From an uncultured Clostridia bacterium (GTDB lineage Bacteria; Bacillota; Clostridia; Oscillospirales; Ruminococcaceae), in assembly GCA_947629335.1 (NCBI GenBank), contig CANRDI010000007.1:1-64000 (forward strand): a stretch of DNA of 64,000 nucleotides. The letters are read 5' to 3'. The notes under the pieces were generated by a model. It was not told where the DNA came from, ran no database searches, and saw only the letters and a list, made by a program, of their open reading frames with translations. How positions within the stretch are numbered: the stretch's first letter is position 1; every line of letters begins with the position of its first letter. The translations under genes and the position numbers were made by a program. Shown here piece after piece: positions 50,390-58,438 of the stretch.

Positions 50390-50660
50390 TATTGGGGAAA
50401 ACTTTTGAAAAAGTTTTTCCCCAAACCCTTTTTCAAAACTTTTTATGTAACGTGCTGTAGAGGAAAGCGTTTCCGTTCTCCGACCGCGCCGCAAGGCGCG
50501 ATACATAAGTTTTTTGAAAAGGAGTTTGAGAGGAAACTTTTTTTCAAAAAAGTTTTCCCTCAACAGGGGCGCGGGGGCAGCGCTCCCGCAAACATTAAAA
50601 AGCCCTAAAGGGAGCGGGGAAAACAAGAGTTTTCCCCAATTTCCGGTTTAAAATGCAAGC
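50390..50660. repeat. Repeat family A copy plus related hairpins after the FIST gene
   Basis: TGGGGAAAACTTTTG opens a forward family A unit (about 50391-50500), with GTAACGTGCTGTAGAGG in place. A second long hairpin with CATAAGTTTTTTGAAAAGG and GAGGAAAC/GTTTTCCCTC arms follows (50512-50562), then a degenerate GCGGGGGC-GCTCCCGC hairpin. It probably terminates the FIST operon. Confidence 0.8.
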
Positions 50661-51020
50661 ATTTGAAACCGGAAACCGCTGTTGGGTTCTTCCACAGTTA
50701 TAAGCAAGCGAACCACGAAACAGTCAGCGCCGTGTTTTCGCGCAGCGAAAACGCGAACGGAGCGAAGCGGAGTGAGCAGCTGCGCAGCGCAGCGAGCAGC
50801 ACGGCGCGTCCGCTCGGAGAGCGTGCGGGGTGTGGAAGATGGCTGCGGGTGCGTGCGCTTGAGTTAAGAGAAACGTAAATGGAAACGTTGAAGGTGTAGG
50901 GTTTTTTCGGTTTGGTTTTCCAACTGTGTGGAGTAAGCGGAAAATGAAACAGGTGTGCGCCTATGAACCAAAGTAACAAATAACAAAGCTAAAACCGCAA
51001 GGTTTTCAAGAGGAAAAACG
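50661..51020. other. Intergenic region without recognised genes
   Basis: GC-rich in its left half (GCGCAGCGAAAACGCGAACG, GCGCAGCGCAGCGAGCAGC) with small direct repeats, then AT-richer. Frames are short and lack ribosome sites. A GTTTAAAATGCAAGCATTTG palindromic stretch at its left edge matches the inner hairpin of the 25.4-26.2 kb repeat. Confidence 0.5.
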
Positions 51021-51475
51021 CAAGGGAGAAAACTTTTGAAAAAGGTTTTCTCCCTTGAACCCTCTTTCCAAAACTTTTATGTGCCGCGCCTCACGGCGCG
51101 GTCGGAAAGCGGAAGCACTTTTCCATTGCTGCAAGTAACATAAAAATTTTGAAAAGGGGTTTGGGGGAAAACTTTTTCAAAAGTTTTCCCCCAAAAAAAT
51201 TTCAAAAAACTTTCGTGTCGCGCCTTACGGCGCGGTCGGAAAGCGGAAGCACTTTTCCATTACTGCAAGTAACATAAAAGTTTTGAAAAGGGGCTTGGGG
51301 GAAAACTTTTTCAAAAGTTTTCCCCCAAAAAAATTTCAAAAAACTTTCGTGTCGCGCCTTACGGCGCGGTCGGAAAGCGAAAGCACTTTTCCATTACTGC
51401 AAGTAACATAAAAGTTTTGAAAAGAGGTTTGGGAGAAAACTTTTTTAAAAGTTTTCTCCCAAATAATTCGCAAAA
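51021..51475. repeat. Tandem array of repeat family A (134-bp period)
   Basis: GTCGGAAAGCG starts units at 51101, 51235 and 51369, a strict 134-bp spacing; the last unit ends near 51470. Each contains the reversed family A module with GCAAGTAACATAAAA, a GGGGTTTGGGGG segment and the GGGGGAAAAC/GTTTTCCCCC hairpin. A GGCGCGGTC-linked palindrome joins the units. A related hairpin lies at 51022-51060. The array reaches to 15 bp from the 3' end of the minus-strand CCA gene. Confidence 0.9.
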
Positions 51476-51489
51476 ACTGCTATGCAAAA

Positions 51490-52983
51490 TCACTTTTTCT
51501 TTCTGAAAAGCGGTTCGGAGCGCCTGCCCTTTGCCTTTGACGCCTCTTTTTCCCTTTCCTTTTCGGCGCGTTCGCGGTTTCTGTCCTCAACAATTTTGTC
51601 GAGCTTTGACTTGCTCTTTTGTGCAATGTCCAAAAGCATAAGACGGTTGTTGAACGAGGGCTTGTCGAGAACAACATCAAACAGCGCGTTCATAAGCTGA
51701 TCCGCCTCTGCGTCGCTTTTCACAAGACGGCGTTCGATAAGCTCGCGCTTTGTAATCGCAAGCTGACTTATATCATAACATTCGCCGTTGGTCATTATTT
51801 CGTTCAATGCCTCAAGACTTGCCCGCAATTTCACCGTCATTTCCGTTTCGGTTTCGACCTTTCTCGCGCGGCTGTCGGCAATTTCACATTGCAGCAGGCT
51901 CTTTAAGTCCATTGGTCCGAGTTCCCTTATAAGCGCTTTAAGTCCCTTTCTGTCTTCGGGAATACGATAATCATGGTGATAAATAAGCCAGCTTATCCTG
52001 TCGAACATATCTTTCGAAAATTCAAGGCGGCGCATTATTCCCTCTGCCAACAGTCTTCCGCGCTCCCCGTGACCTTTAAAATGCCCCGCGCCCTTTGCGT
52101 CTATAGCCATACAGTCGGGCTTTCCAAGGTCATGAAACAGCATTGTAAAGCGAATTATCGGGTCGGGCAGCGCATACCCCACCGATTTTGCAATATGCGT
52201 CCAGACGTCAAAATCATGATGTCTGGTCTGCTGCTGAAAGCCGATACAAGGCTCGATTTCGGGAATAACACACTTTAATATCGCCGAGTTTTGTTCGAGC
52301 GCTCTTGCCGCGAATTTGCCCATAATAATGCGCTTTAGTTCTTCGCGTATCGCGCTTTTATCCGCATATTCAAAACAAGAAGAGTTTGCAAGCATACAGT
52401 CGCGGGTCTTAGCCTCTATTTCATATTCGTCCTCCGCACAATAGCGTATCGCTTCAAGCAGCCGCGAGGGACGAACCGTAAAACTGCGCGACATATCGTA
52501 AATGACCTCGGTCGTTTTTTCTTTTCCCGTTTTTACATTTATCGTCACGTTTTCGCCTATCGCAACGACCTGTTTTACTTCTCCCGAAAGCGCGGCTTTC
52601 GCGTTATACGGGTCGATAAGCCCTGTTTTCGGAGAATACGCCATTGCGTTCATTGTAAAACCTCTGCGCGCAAGGTCGGTTTCAAGATCGTCCGCATAAA
52701 CTACGCGGTTTCCGAATACTTCTTTTCTGTAAGGAGATATCTGTACGACCATTCCGAGGATAGTCACCAATATCTCGCCGCGTGCCGCGCCTTCTTCGGA
52801 AAGCCTGTAGTTTCGGAAAGTAAAAAGAATATCGTTTATTTGTGCGTTTGTTACAACATCAAAATCCTGAGGGGAGTTTCCAATAAAAAGTTCTCTCAGA
52901 CATTCTCCGACAACATATGCCTCAAATCCGACAGATTCAAGTCTGTCAAGAACTTCCGTTACCTGATCCGGCAATATTATCAT
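51490..52983 (-). CDS. CCA-adding enzyme/poly(A) polymerase family protein (class II) with HD domain
   Basis: A 497-residue tRNA nucleotidyltransferase-like protein. The head has the catalytic DFD in NSPQDFDVVT and RRGFTMNAMAY; the neck has RPSRLLEAIRY. An HD domain (about 260-375, RHHDFDVWTH and FHDLGKPDC) and a charged Lys/Glu tail follow. The usual GG...RD loop reads VGECLREL, a departure from consensus. The likely role is adding or repairing tRNA 3' CCA. The tRNA-Ser in this window already encodes CCA, so repair is plausible. Confidence 0.88.
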   Translation of the reverse strand: MIILPDQVTEVLDRLESVGFEAYVVGECLRELFIGNSPQDFDVVTNAQINDILFTFRNYRLSEEGAARGEILVTILGMVVQISPYRKEVFGNRVVYADDLETDLARRGFTMNAMAYSPKTGLIDPYNAKAALSGEVKQVVAIGENVTINVKTGKEKTTEVIYDMSRSFTVRPSRLLEAIRYCAEDEYEIEAKTRDCMLANSSCFEYADKSAIREELKRIIMGKFAARALEQNSAILKCVIPEIEPCIGFQQQTRHHDFDVWTHIAKSVGYALPDPIIRFTMLFHDLGKPDCMAIDAKGAGHFKGHGERGRLLAEGIMRRLEFSKDMFDRISWLIYHHDYRIPEDRKGLKALIRELGPMDLKSLLQCEIADSRARKVETETEMTVKLRASLEALNEIMTNGECYDISQLAITKRELIERRLVKSDAEADQLMNALFDVVLDKPSFNNRLMLLDIAQKSKSKLDKIVEDRNRERAEKEREKEASKAKGRRSEPLFRKKK

Positions 52984-53027
52984 AAAAAAACTCTCACCTC
53001 ACCAAAATAGACAAAAAGCCTACAGAC

Positions 53028-53157
53028 TGCATAAAAAGTCAACCTTTAGGCTGTCGATAAAGCCGCATCTGCGACGCAGCGTTTTCCGCAGCAGGCGGAT
53101 AATGCGTGCATACATGAGCTTTCTCAACAGCCTGAGTTTTGACTATTTATACAGACT
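53028..53157. repeat. Repeat family B, most complete copy
   Basis: AAAAAGTCAACC with AGGCTGTCGATAAAGCC (left) and GAGCTTTCTCAACAGCCT with GAGTTTTGACTATTTATACAG (right) are long imperfect inverted arms. The core GCAGCGTTTTCCGCAGC-AGGCGGATAATGCG lies between them. It sits between the divergent CCA and EF-G-like genes and contains no frame. Confidence 0.75.
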
Positions 53158-53239
53158 AAAAACCTATTTTAATTATACAACATCTTGCACATATATTCAA
53201 TAGGAAATTGTGAAAATTTGAAAAAATCCACAAAAACAC

Positions 53240-53268
53240 TTGCATTTTGTGAAACAATATTGTATAAT
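53240..53268 (+). promoter_or_regulatory. Promoter of the EF-G-like gene
   Basis: TTGCAT (53240-53245) and TATAAT (53263-53268) are 17 bp apart. The leader is about 58 nt. Confidence 0.75.
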
Positions 53269-53332
53269 ATCATTAAACGGCGTAATATTGTCAAAAACTG
53301 CGCTGTATAAATCAAATTTCGGGAGGTTCACT

Positions 53333-55354
53333 ATGAAAACTTTTTCGGCTGACGCAATAAGAAACGTGGTTCTTGCGGGACACGGCGAAAGCGGCAAGAC
53401 CGCGCTTGCCGAGGCAATGCTCTATAAGTGCGGCTTAACAGACAGGATTGGCACTATCGCCGACGGAAATACCGTCTGTGATTTTGACGCCGAGGAAATA
53501 AAGCGTAAAATTTCAATAAACGCCGCTATCGCAAATATGGTCTGGAAAGATAAAAAAATAAACGTTATAGACGCTCCCGGACAGTTTGATTTTGTCGGCG
53601 GAATGTACGAGGGTATACGCGCGGCTGAAAGCGTTATTGTCTGCGTAAACGGAAAAGACGGCGTGTGCGCGGGAACTCAAAAGGCATATAAGCTCGCAAT
53701 GAAATACAATAAGGCTTGTATGCTTGCGGTCACTTGTATGGAAGTTGAAAACAGCGACTTTTACCGCGTATTTACTCAGATGAAGACCGAGTTCGGACCG
53801 ACGGTATGTCCGATTGTTGTGCCTTACGACAAGAACGGTCCTGTCGAGGCTTACATAAATCTGCTTACAATGAAAGCGTATAAATACGACAAAAAAGGCG
53901 TTCCGACAGAAGTTGAAATGCCTGCGTCGGAAAACAGAATTGCAGGACTTCGCGCGGCAATGGCTGAGGCTGTCGCGGAAACCAACGAGGAGTTTATGGA
54001 TAAGTTCTTTAATGAAGAAGAATTTACTCACGAAGAACTCGTAAAAGGTATCCATGACGGCGTTGCAAACGGAACTATAACGCCAGTTGTGTGCTGCGCC
54101 AACGATACTCTTTCGGGAGTTGATATGCTGCTTGACGCGGTAGTTTCAATGCTGCCGTCGCCTAATGAAAGAAAGCTCGAAAAAATTGACGGCGAGGCTG
54201 TCGAATATGACGAAACAAAGCCGCTGAAAGCTGTCATATTCAAGACTGTTGCAGACCCGTTCATCGGAAAGATAAGCTATGTAAAGGTCGTTCAGGGAAA
54301 GCTCACGTCAAAGACTGTTCCCGTTTCGACAAGCGGAGCGGAACTTCGTTTCGGAAAACTTATGACAGTTGTCGGCAAAAATCAGGAAGAAGCCTCCGAG
54401 ATAAGAGCGGGCGACATCTGCGCGCTCACAAAGCTTGACGCAAACACGGGCGACACGCTCTGCGACCCGTCCGACCTCAGAGCATTAGAGCCTATGGAAT
54501 TTCCGAAAGCGTGCTATTTCCGCGCGGTGAAAATTGCCGCAAACGGCGACGAGGGCAAGCTCGGAGCGGCGATAAGACGGCTTTTGGAGGAGGACAGAAC
54601 GCTCGAATATATCCACAACCACGAAACCCACGAGCGCATTATCGGCGGTCTTGGCGAACAGCATATCGACGTCGCGGTGGCGAAACTTAAAAGCAAGTTT
54701 GGAATTGACGTGACGCTTTCTGAGCCGAAAGTGGCATACCGCGAGGCGATAAAGAAAAAAGTGCTTATCGAAGCCAAACACAAGAAACAGTCGGGCGGTC
54801 ACGGACAATACGGACACGTTAAAATCGAGTTTGAGCCGTATGACGGCGAAGAACTTAAATTCGAGGAGAAAATTTTCGGCGGCTCTGTTCCGAAAAACTT
54901 CTTCCCCGCGATTGAAAAGGGATTGCAGGAAAGCTGCGAGAAAGGCTCTATCGGCGGTTATCCTGTTGTAAGGCTCAAAGCTACGCTTATTGACGGAAGC
55001 TATCACCCTGTTGACAGCTCCGAGCTTGCGTTCAAAACTGCCGCGTCAATGGCTTTCAAGAGCTGTATGGAACAAGCTGAACCTTATCTTCTTGAACCGC
55101 TTAGCAGCTATAAGATACTTGTTCCCGACGACAAACAGGGCGACGTTATAAGTGTTTTGTCAAAGCGCAGAGGCTCTGTAATGGGAATGAACAGCATTGG
55201 CGAGGGAATGAGCGAGATAAACGCCGAAGCTCCCGACGCGGAAATGATGGATTTCGCGCTTGTTTTAAGGCAGATAACTCAGGGGCTTGGAGAGTTCACG
55301 TCCGAGTTTTCAAGATATGAAATGCTGCCTGCGGGAACTGAGATAAAAAAATAA
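53333..55354 (+). CDS. EF-G-like translational GTPase paralogue with altered G motifs
   Basis: A 673-residue protein with all five EF-G domains by length and by the domain IV-V segments (KQSGGHGQYGHVKIEFEP, GSVPKNFFPAIEKGLQES, HPVDSSELAFKTAASMAF, SKRRGSVMGMN). The P-loop is GHGESGKT (16-23). Switch II reads DAPGQFDF, so the catalytic His of DXPGH is Gln. NKXD is not recognisable (TCMEVENSDF). GTP binding or hydrolysis may be changed. Firmicutes carry such EF-G2-type paralogues of uncertain role beside the true fusA. The start follows GGGAGG. Confidence 0.88.
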   Translation: MKTFSADAIRNVVLAGHGESGKTALAEAMLYKCGLTDRIGTIADGNTVCDFDAEEIKRKISINAAIANMVWKDKKINVIDAPGQFDFVGGMYEGIRAAESVIVCVNGKDGVCAGTQKAYKLAMKYNKACMLAVTCMEVENSDFYRVFTQMKTEFGPTVCPIVVPYDKNGPVEAYINLLTMKAYKYDKKGVPTEVEMPASENRIAGLRAAMAEAVAETNEEFMDKFFNEEEFTHEELVKGIHDGVANGTITPVVCCANDTLSGVDMLLDAVVSMLPSPNERKLEKIDGEAVEYDETKPLKAVIFKTVADPFIGKISYVKVVQGKLTSKTVPVSTSGAELRFGKLMTVVGKNQEEASEIRAGDICALTKLDANTGDTLCDPSDLRALEPMEFPKACYFRAVKIAANGDEGKLGAAIRRLLEEDRTLEYIHNHETHERIIGGLGEQHIDVAVAKLKSKFGIDVTLSEPKVAYREAIKKKVLIEAKHKKQSGGHGQYGHVKIEFEPYDGEELKFEEKIFGGSVPKNFFPAIEKGLQESCEKGSIGGYPVVRLKATLIDGSYHPVDSSELAFKTAASMAFKSCMEQAEPYLLEPLSSYKILVPDDKQGDVISVLSKRRGSVMGMNSIGEGMSEINAEAPDAEMMDFALVLRQITQGLGEFTSEFSRYEMLPAGTEIKK

Positions 55355-55369
55355 CGCAATAAATCAAAG

Positions 55370-55397
55370 CGCGGGAATGAATTTCCCGCGTTTTTTT
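55370..55397 (+). terminator. Terminator of the EF-G-like gene
   Basis: CGCGGGAA/TTCCCGCG forms a stem followed by TTTTTTTG. Confidence 0.88.
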
Positions 55398-55512
55398 GTT
55401 GAAATTGATAAAATTTTATCCGATTTTAAAAAATTTTTTTATTCTTTTCGAGAGTGAATATTCATTTTGGCTTATCTATGCGGTTTAAGCGGTTTTTACG
55501 GTAAAATTCATA

Positions 55513-55543
55513 TTACAGAATTTAAAAGTGCCTGTGGTATAAT
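55513..55543 (+). promoter_or_regulatory. Promoter of LRR gene 3 (extended -10)
   Basis: TATAAT (55538-55543) is preceded by TGG, an extended -10. The only -35-like sequence, TTACAG (55513-55518), is 19 bp away, so the extended -10 probably matters most. Confidence 0.6.
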
Positions 55544-55549
55544 TAAGGT

Positions 55550-55745
55550 ACGGCATAATTTTTTCTATTTTACAATAACACTTTCTCCTTTAGTGTACGG
55601 GTTTAATAGGGAAAGAATTGTGCTGCGGCAATTTGAAGCCGGCATTTTTAAAGGTGCGCGGCTTCAATGCTGCGCGCTTTTTGTTTTTGCGGGAATTGCG
55701 CGCGGCAAAAAAAATATACCGCAAAAAGAACGGAGGATTTTTTAA
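55550..55745 (+). promoter_or_regulatory. Structured leader of LRR gene 3 (candidate attenuator)
   Basis: GCATAATTTTTTC (55553-55565) pairs over 13 positions with GAAAGAATTGTGC (55611-55623), enclosing an ACACT/AGTGT hairpin. TTGAAGCC (55633-55640) can pair with GGCTTCAA (55660-55667). That pairing competes with the terminator GCGCGGC...GCTGCGCGC plus TTTTTG (55656-55683). The TTTTGCGG...CCGCAAAA stem and GGAGG are as in LRR gene 2. Confidence 0.65.
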
Positions 55746-58316
55746 ATGAAAGTAAGAAAACTAAGCGCAATTCTTTTAGCAGGCGCGCTAATGGCAACAC
55801 CCGCGGTTACTACGGCGGCAATGGCTGAAAGCTCGCAGACGGACAGCGCCGACAGCACACAAAACATTGTTGACGAAAGCGGAAATCTTATTATTGAGGG
55901 AACTACTGTAACAGGTGTTACAGAAAAAGGAAAGACGGCTAAAGATATAATTATTCCCGATGGTGTGACACATATTGACGTTTCTTTTGAAAGCTGTACA
56001 AATCTTGAAAACGTATATATTCCTGATGATACGGTATTTCCTCTGGACGTTTTTCGCAATTGCAAAAAACTTAAAAACATAAATGTTTCATCGAGAAATG
56101 AGTATGTACGTTCGATAGACGGGGTTCTGTTTCAAGGCAGTAACTACTCCTTAACATTGGTATTTTATCCCGAAGGCAGAACAGATGAAAGTTATTCAAT
56201 TCCCGATGTTTACAATATCGGCGATATGGCGATTTGCAACGATAGTCTTAAAAGCATAACTATACCTTATTATGGTTCATTTTATGGCAATCAGCGTGTT
56301 CTTGATTGTCCAAATCTCACCGACGTGTATTTTTCCGGCACAGAGGAAGATTGGAAGAAAATGTTTGAAGAAAAAACCGCAAAAGATTTCGGCATACCGG
56401 AAACCGCAACTATCCACTATAACAACAATGACGAAAGCAGCGCACAGGATATTGTTGACCCCAGCGGAAACCTTAAAATTGAAGGAACGGTCGTAACGGG
56501 AGTTACGGAGCAGGGTGAAACGGCAACGGAGATAGTTATTCCCGAAGGTGTGACAAAAATCGATAGTTCTTTCTATAGTTGTAAAAATCTTAAAAGCGTG
56601 ACTATTCCCGCAAGTGTTACAAAAATCGGCGAGTTGCCTTTTTACTCATGTGATAGCCTTGAAAGCATAAATGTTTCCGAAAACAATAAAAACTATGTAT
56701 CAGTTGACGGCGTTTTATTCAACAAGGATAAAACAGAACTCATACGTTATCCTTCTGCAAAAGCGAATACTTCTTATACTGTTCCCGACGGCGTTAAAAT
56801 AATTGGCGACTGGGCTTTTGCCCCCGGCGGTTGGTATAACGATGATGAACTTAAGTTTAACCTTACAGAAGTAATCATTCCCGACAGCGTGACGAAAATC
56901 GGCTATGGAGCTTTTTCCGGCAGCTCTATTTCAAGTGTGAAAATCGGCGAAGGCGTTACCGAAATCGGCATCGGAGCATTCGGCTATACCGATCTTACAA
57001 GCGTAACAATTCCCAAAAGCGTAAAAACAATCGGCAATCTAGCTTTTTCAGACTGTAAAAAACTTGAAGAAGTCAAATATTCAGACGGCTTAAAAGACCT
57101 CGGACGCGATGTTTTTGACAATACTCCCTGGCTCGAAAAGAAATCTGATGAAAATCCTCTTGTGGTTATCAACGGCATACTTATAGACGGAAGCAAATGC
57201 AAGGGCGATGTGGTTATTCCTTCAACCGTTACTGTAATCCAGCCTGAAACTTTTGAGGACAACGAAAATATTACAAGCGTTGTTATTCCCGAAGGCGTAA
57301 CCAAAATTGATGTAGACACTTTCAGCGGCTGTACAAAGCTTGAAAACATAACCATTCCGAAGAGCGTAACTTTTATATACGATAGTGCATTTGAAAAAAC
57401 GCCCTGGCTTGAAAACAAGATAAAAGAAGATCCGATGGTTATTGTCAATGATATTTTAATCGACGGCTCAGCTTTAAAGGGCGATGTTGTTATACCGAAC
57501 AATGTAAAAATGATTAGCTATTGCTTTACTAATTTTGGCGAAGAAAAAACCATAACAAGTCTTACATTCGGCAAAAAAGTTAAAACAATGTTTCTTGACG
57601 GTTATTTCCCTGTGCTGTCAGAAATTTATTTCAACGGCTCGCAAGAACAGTTTGATAAAATAGTCGTATACGCTTATCCGCATAAAGGCGGAGCAGCTGA
57701 TATGTATGATCTTTACACGCATATGGACATTCAAACTCTTGAAAAGGGGCATTATGATGCGGGTTGCACATTCCACTTTGCAAAGCCCGTGACCCTTACA
57801 ACCGAAAATGTAGTTCTTGACGCGGAAGCGGGCGTTCTTCCCGACGGCGCAAAGCTGAACGTTGAGCCGATTGCCGATAAAACCGACAGCACAATGGCTG
57901 CTTATGAAATTACCCTGACCGAAAACGACAAGGAAATTCAGCCCGACGGAGATGTCACGGTAAAAATTCCCGTTCCTGCGGCTCTCAAAGGCAAGACCCT
58001 CTATGTTTTCAGAGCTGAAGATGACGGCAAGTACACCAATATGAACGCGAAACTTGACGGCGATTATATGGTATTTACTACCGATCATTTCAGCGAGTAT
58101 GTTGTTACGATTGACGGAACTCTTGCCGACACGCCCGAAAGCTCGGACAGCGACAATTCTTCCGACAATTCCGACAACGAAAGCTCCGACAGCGAAAATT
58201 CAAACAGCGGTTCGGATAAATCCCCGAACACAGGTTTCGGAGGAATTGCAATGTCGCTCGGAGTATTTGCTCTTGCGGGCGCGGCAGTTCTTGTTTCAAG
58301 AAAGAAAACCAAATAA
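55746..58316 (+). CDS. LRR_5 (BspA-like) surface protein 3, sorting-signal end
   Basis: An 856-residue secreted protein, the largest of the three paralogues. Signal peptide 1-29 (MKVRKLSAILLAGALMA start). Two repeat blocks start with near-identical lead-ins (NIVDESGNLIIEGTTVTGV and DIVDPSGNLKIEGTVVTGV), so the N-terminal half looks internally duplicated. LRR_5 repeats run to about 640. The module ending TDHFSEYVV (about 690-790), a Ser/Asp/Asn stalk, SPNTG at 826-830, a hydrophobic helix and RKKTK follow. The role is probably adhesion or binding at the cell surface. Confidence 0.87.
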   Translation: MKVRKLSAILLAGALMATPAVTTAAMAESSQTDSADSTQNIVDESGNLIIEGTTVTGVTEKGKTAKDIIIPDGVTHIDVSFESCTNLENVYIPDDTVFPLDVFRNCKKLKNINVSSRNEYVRSIDGVLFQGSNYSLTLVFYPEGRTDESYSIPDVYNIGDMAICNDSLKSITIPYYGSFYGNQRVLDCPNLTDVYFSGTEEDWKKMFEEKTAKDFGIPETATIHYNNNDESSAQDIVDPSGNLKIEGTVVTGVTEQGETATEIVIPEGVTKIDSSFYSCKNLKSVTIPASVTKIGELPFYSCDSLESINVSENNKNYVSVDGVLFNKDKTELIRYPSAKANTSYTVPDGVKIIGDWAFAPGGWYNDDELKFNLTEVIIPDSVTKIGYGAFSGSSISSVKIGEGVTEIGIGAFGYTDLTSVTIPKSVKTIGNLAFSDCKKLEEVKYSDGLKDLGRDVFDNTPWLEKKSDENPLVVINGILIDGSKCKGDVVIPSTVTVIQPETFEDNENITSVVIPEGVTKIDVDTFSGCTKLENITIPKSVTFIYDSAFEKTPWLENKIKEDPMVIVNDILIDGSALKGDVVIPNNVKMISYCFTNFGEEKTITSLTFGKKVKTMFLDGYFPVLSEIYFNGSQEQFDKIVVYAYPHKGGAADMYDLYTHMDIQTLEKGHYDAGCTFHFAKPVTLTTENVVLDAEAGVLPDGAKLNVEPIADKTDSTMAAYEITLTENDKEIQPDGDVTVKIPVPAALKGKTLYVFRAEDDGKYTNMNAKLDGDYMVFTTDHFSEYVVTIDGTLADTPESSDSDNSSDNSDNESSDSENSNSGSDKSPNTGFGGIAMSLGVFALAGAAVLVSRKKTK

Positions 58317-58346
58317 TTTCATTTCATTAAATCCTTCTTAAATTAA

Positions 58347-58425
58347 AATGCTCCGCGAAAAAATCGTGGAGCATTTTAATTATAAAAACGTCCCGCAGAA
58401 AAACTGCGGGACGGGTTTTTATTCG
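58347..58425. terminator. Two convergent terminators between LRR gene 3 and uxaA
   Basis: AAAATGCTCC/GGAGCATTTT (58347-58380) has T or A runs on both sides and suits both directions. CGTCCCGCAG/CTGCGGGACG (58389-58413) is followed on the plus strand by GGTTTTTATT. Confidence 0.82.
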
Positions 58426-58438
58426 TGAGCGAACTAAA

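Noticed and set aside
51101-51470. CRISPR array
   Set aside because: Units are contiguous 134-bp tandem repeats without unique spacers.
53240-53332. 31-residue N-terminal extension of the EF-G-like protein
   Set aside because: It begins at the -35 element of the promoter; the GGGAGG-preceded ATG at 53333 is the start.
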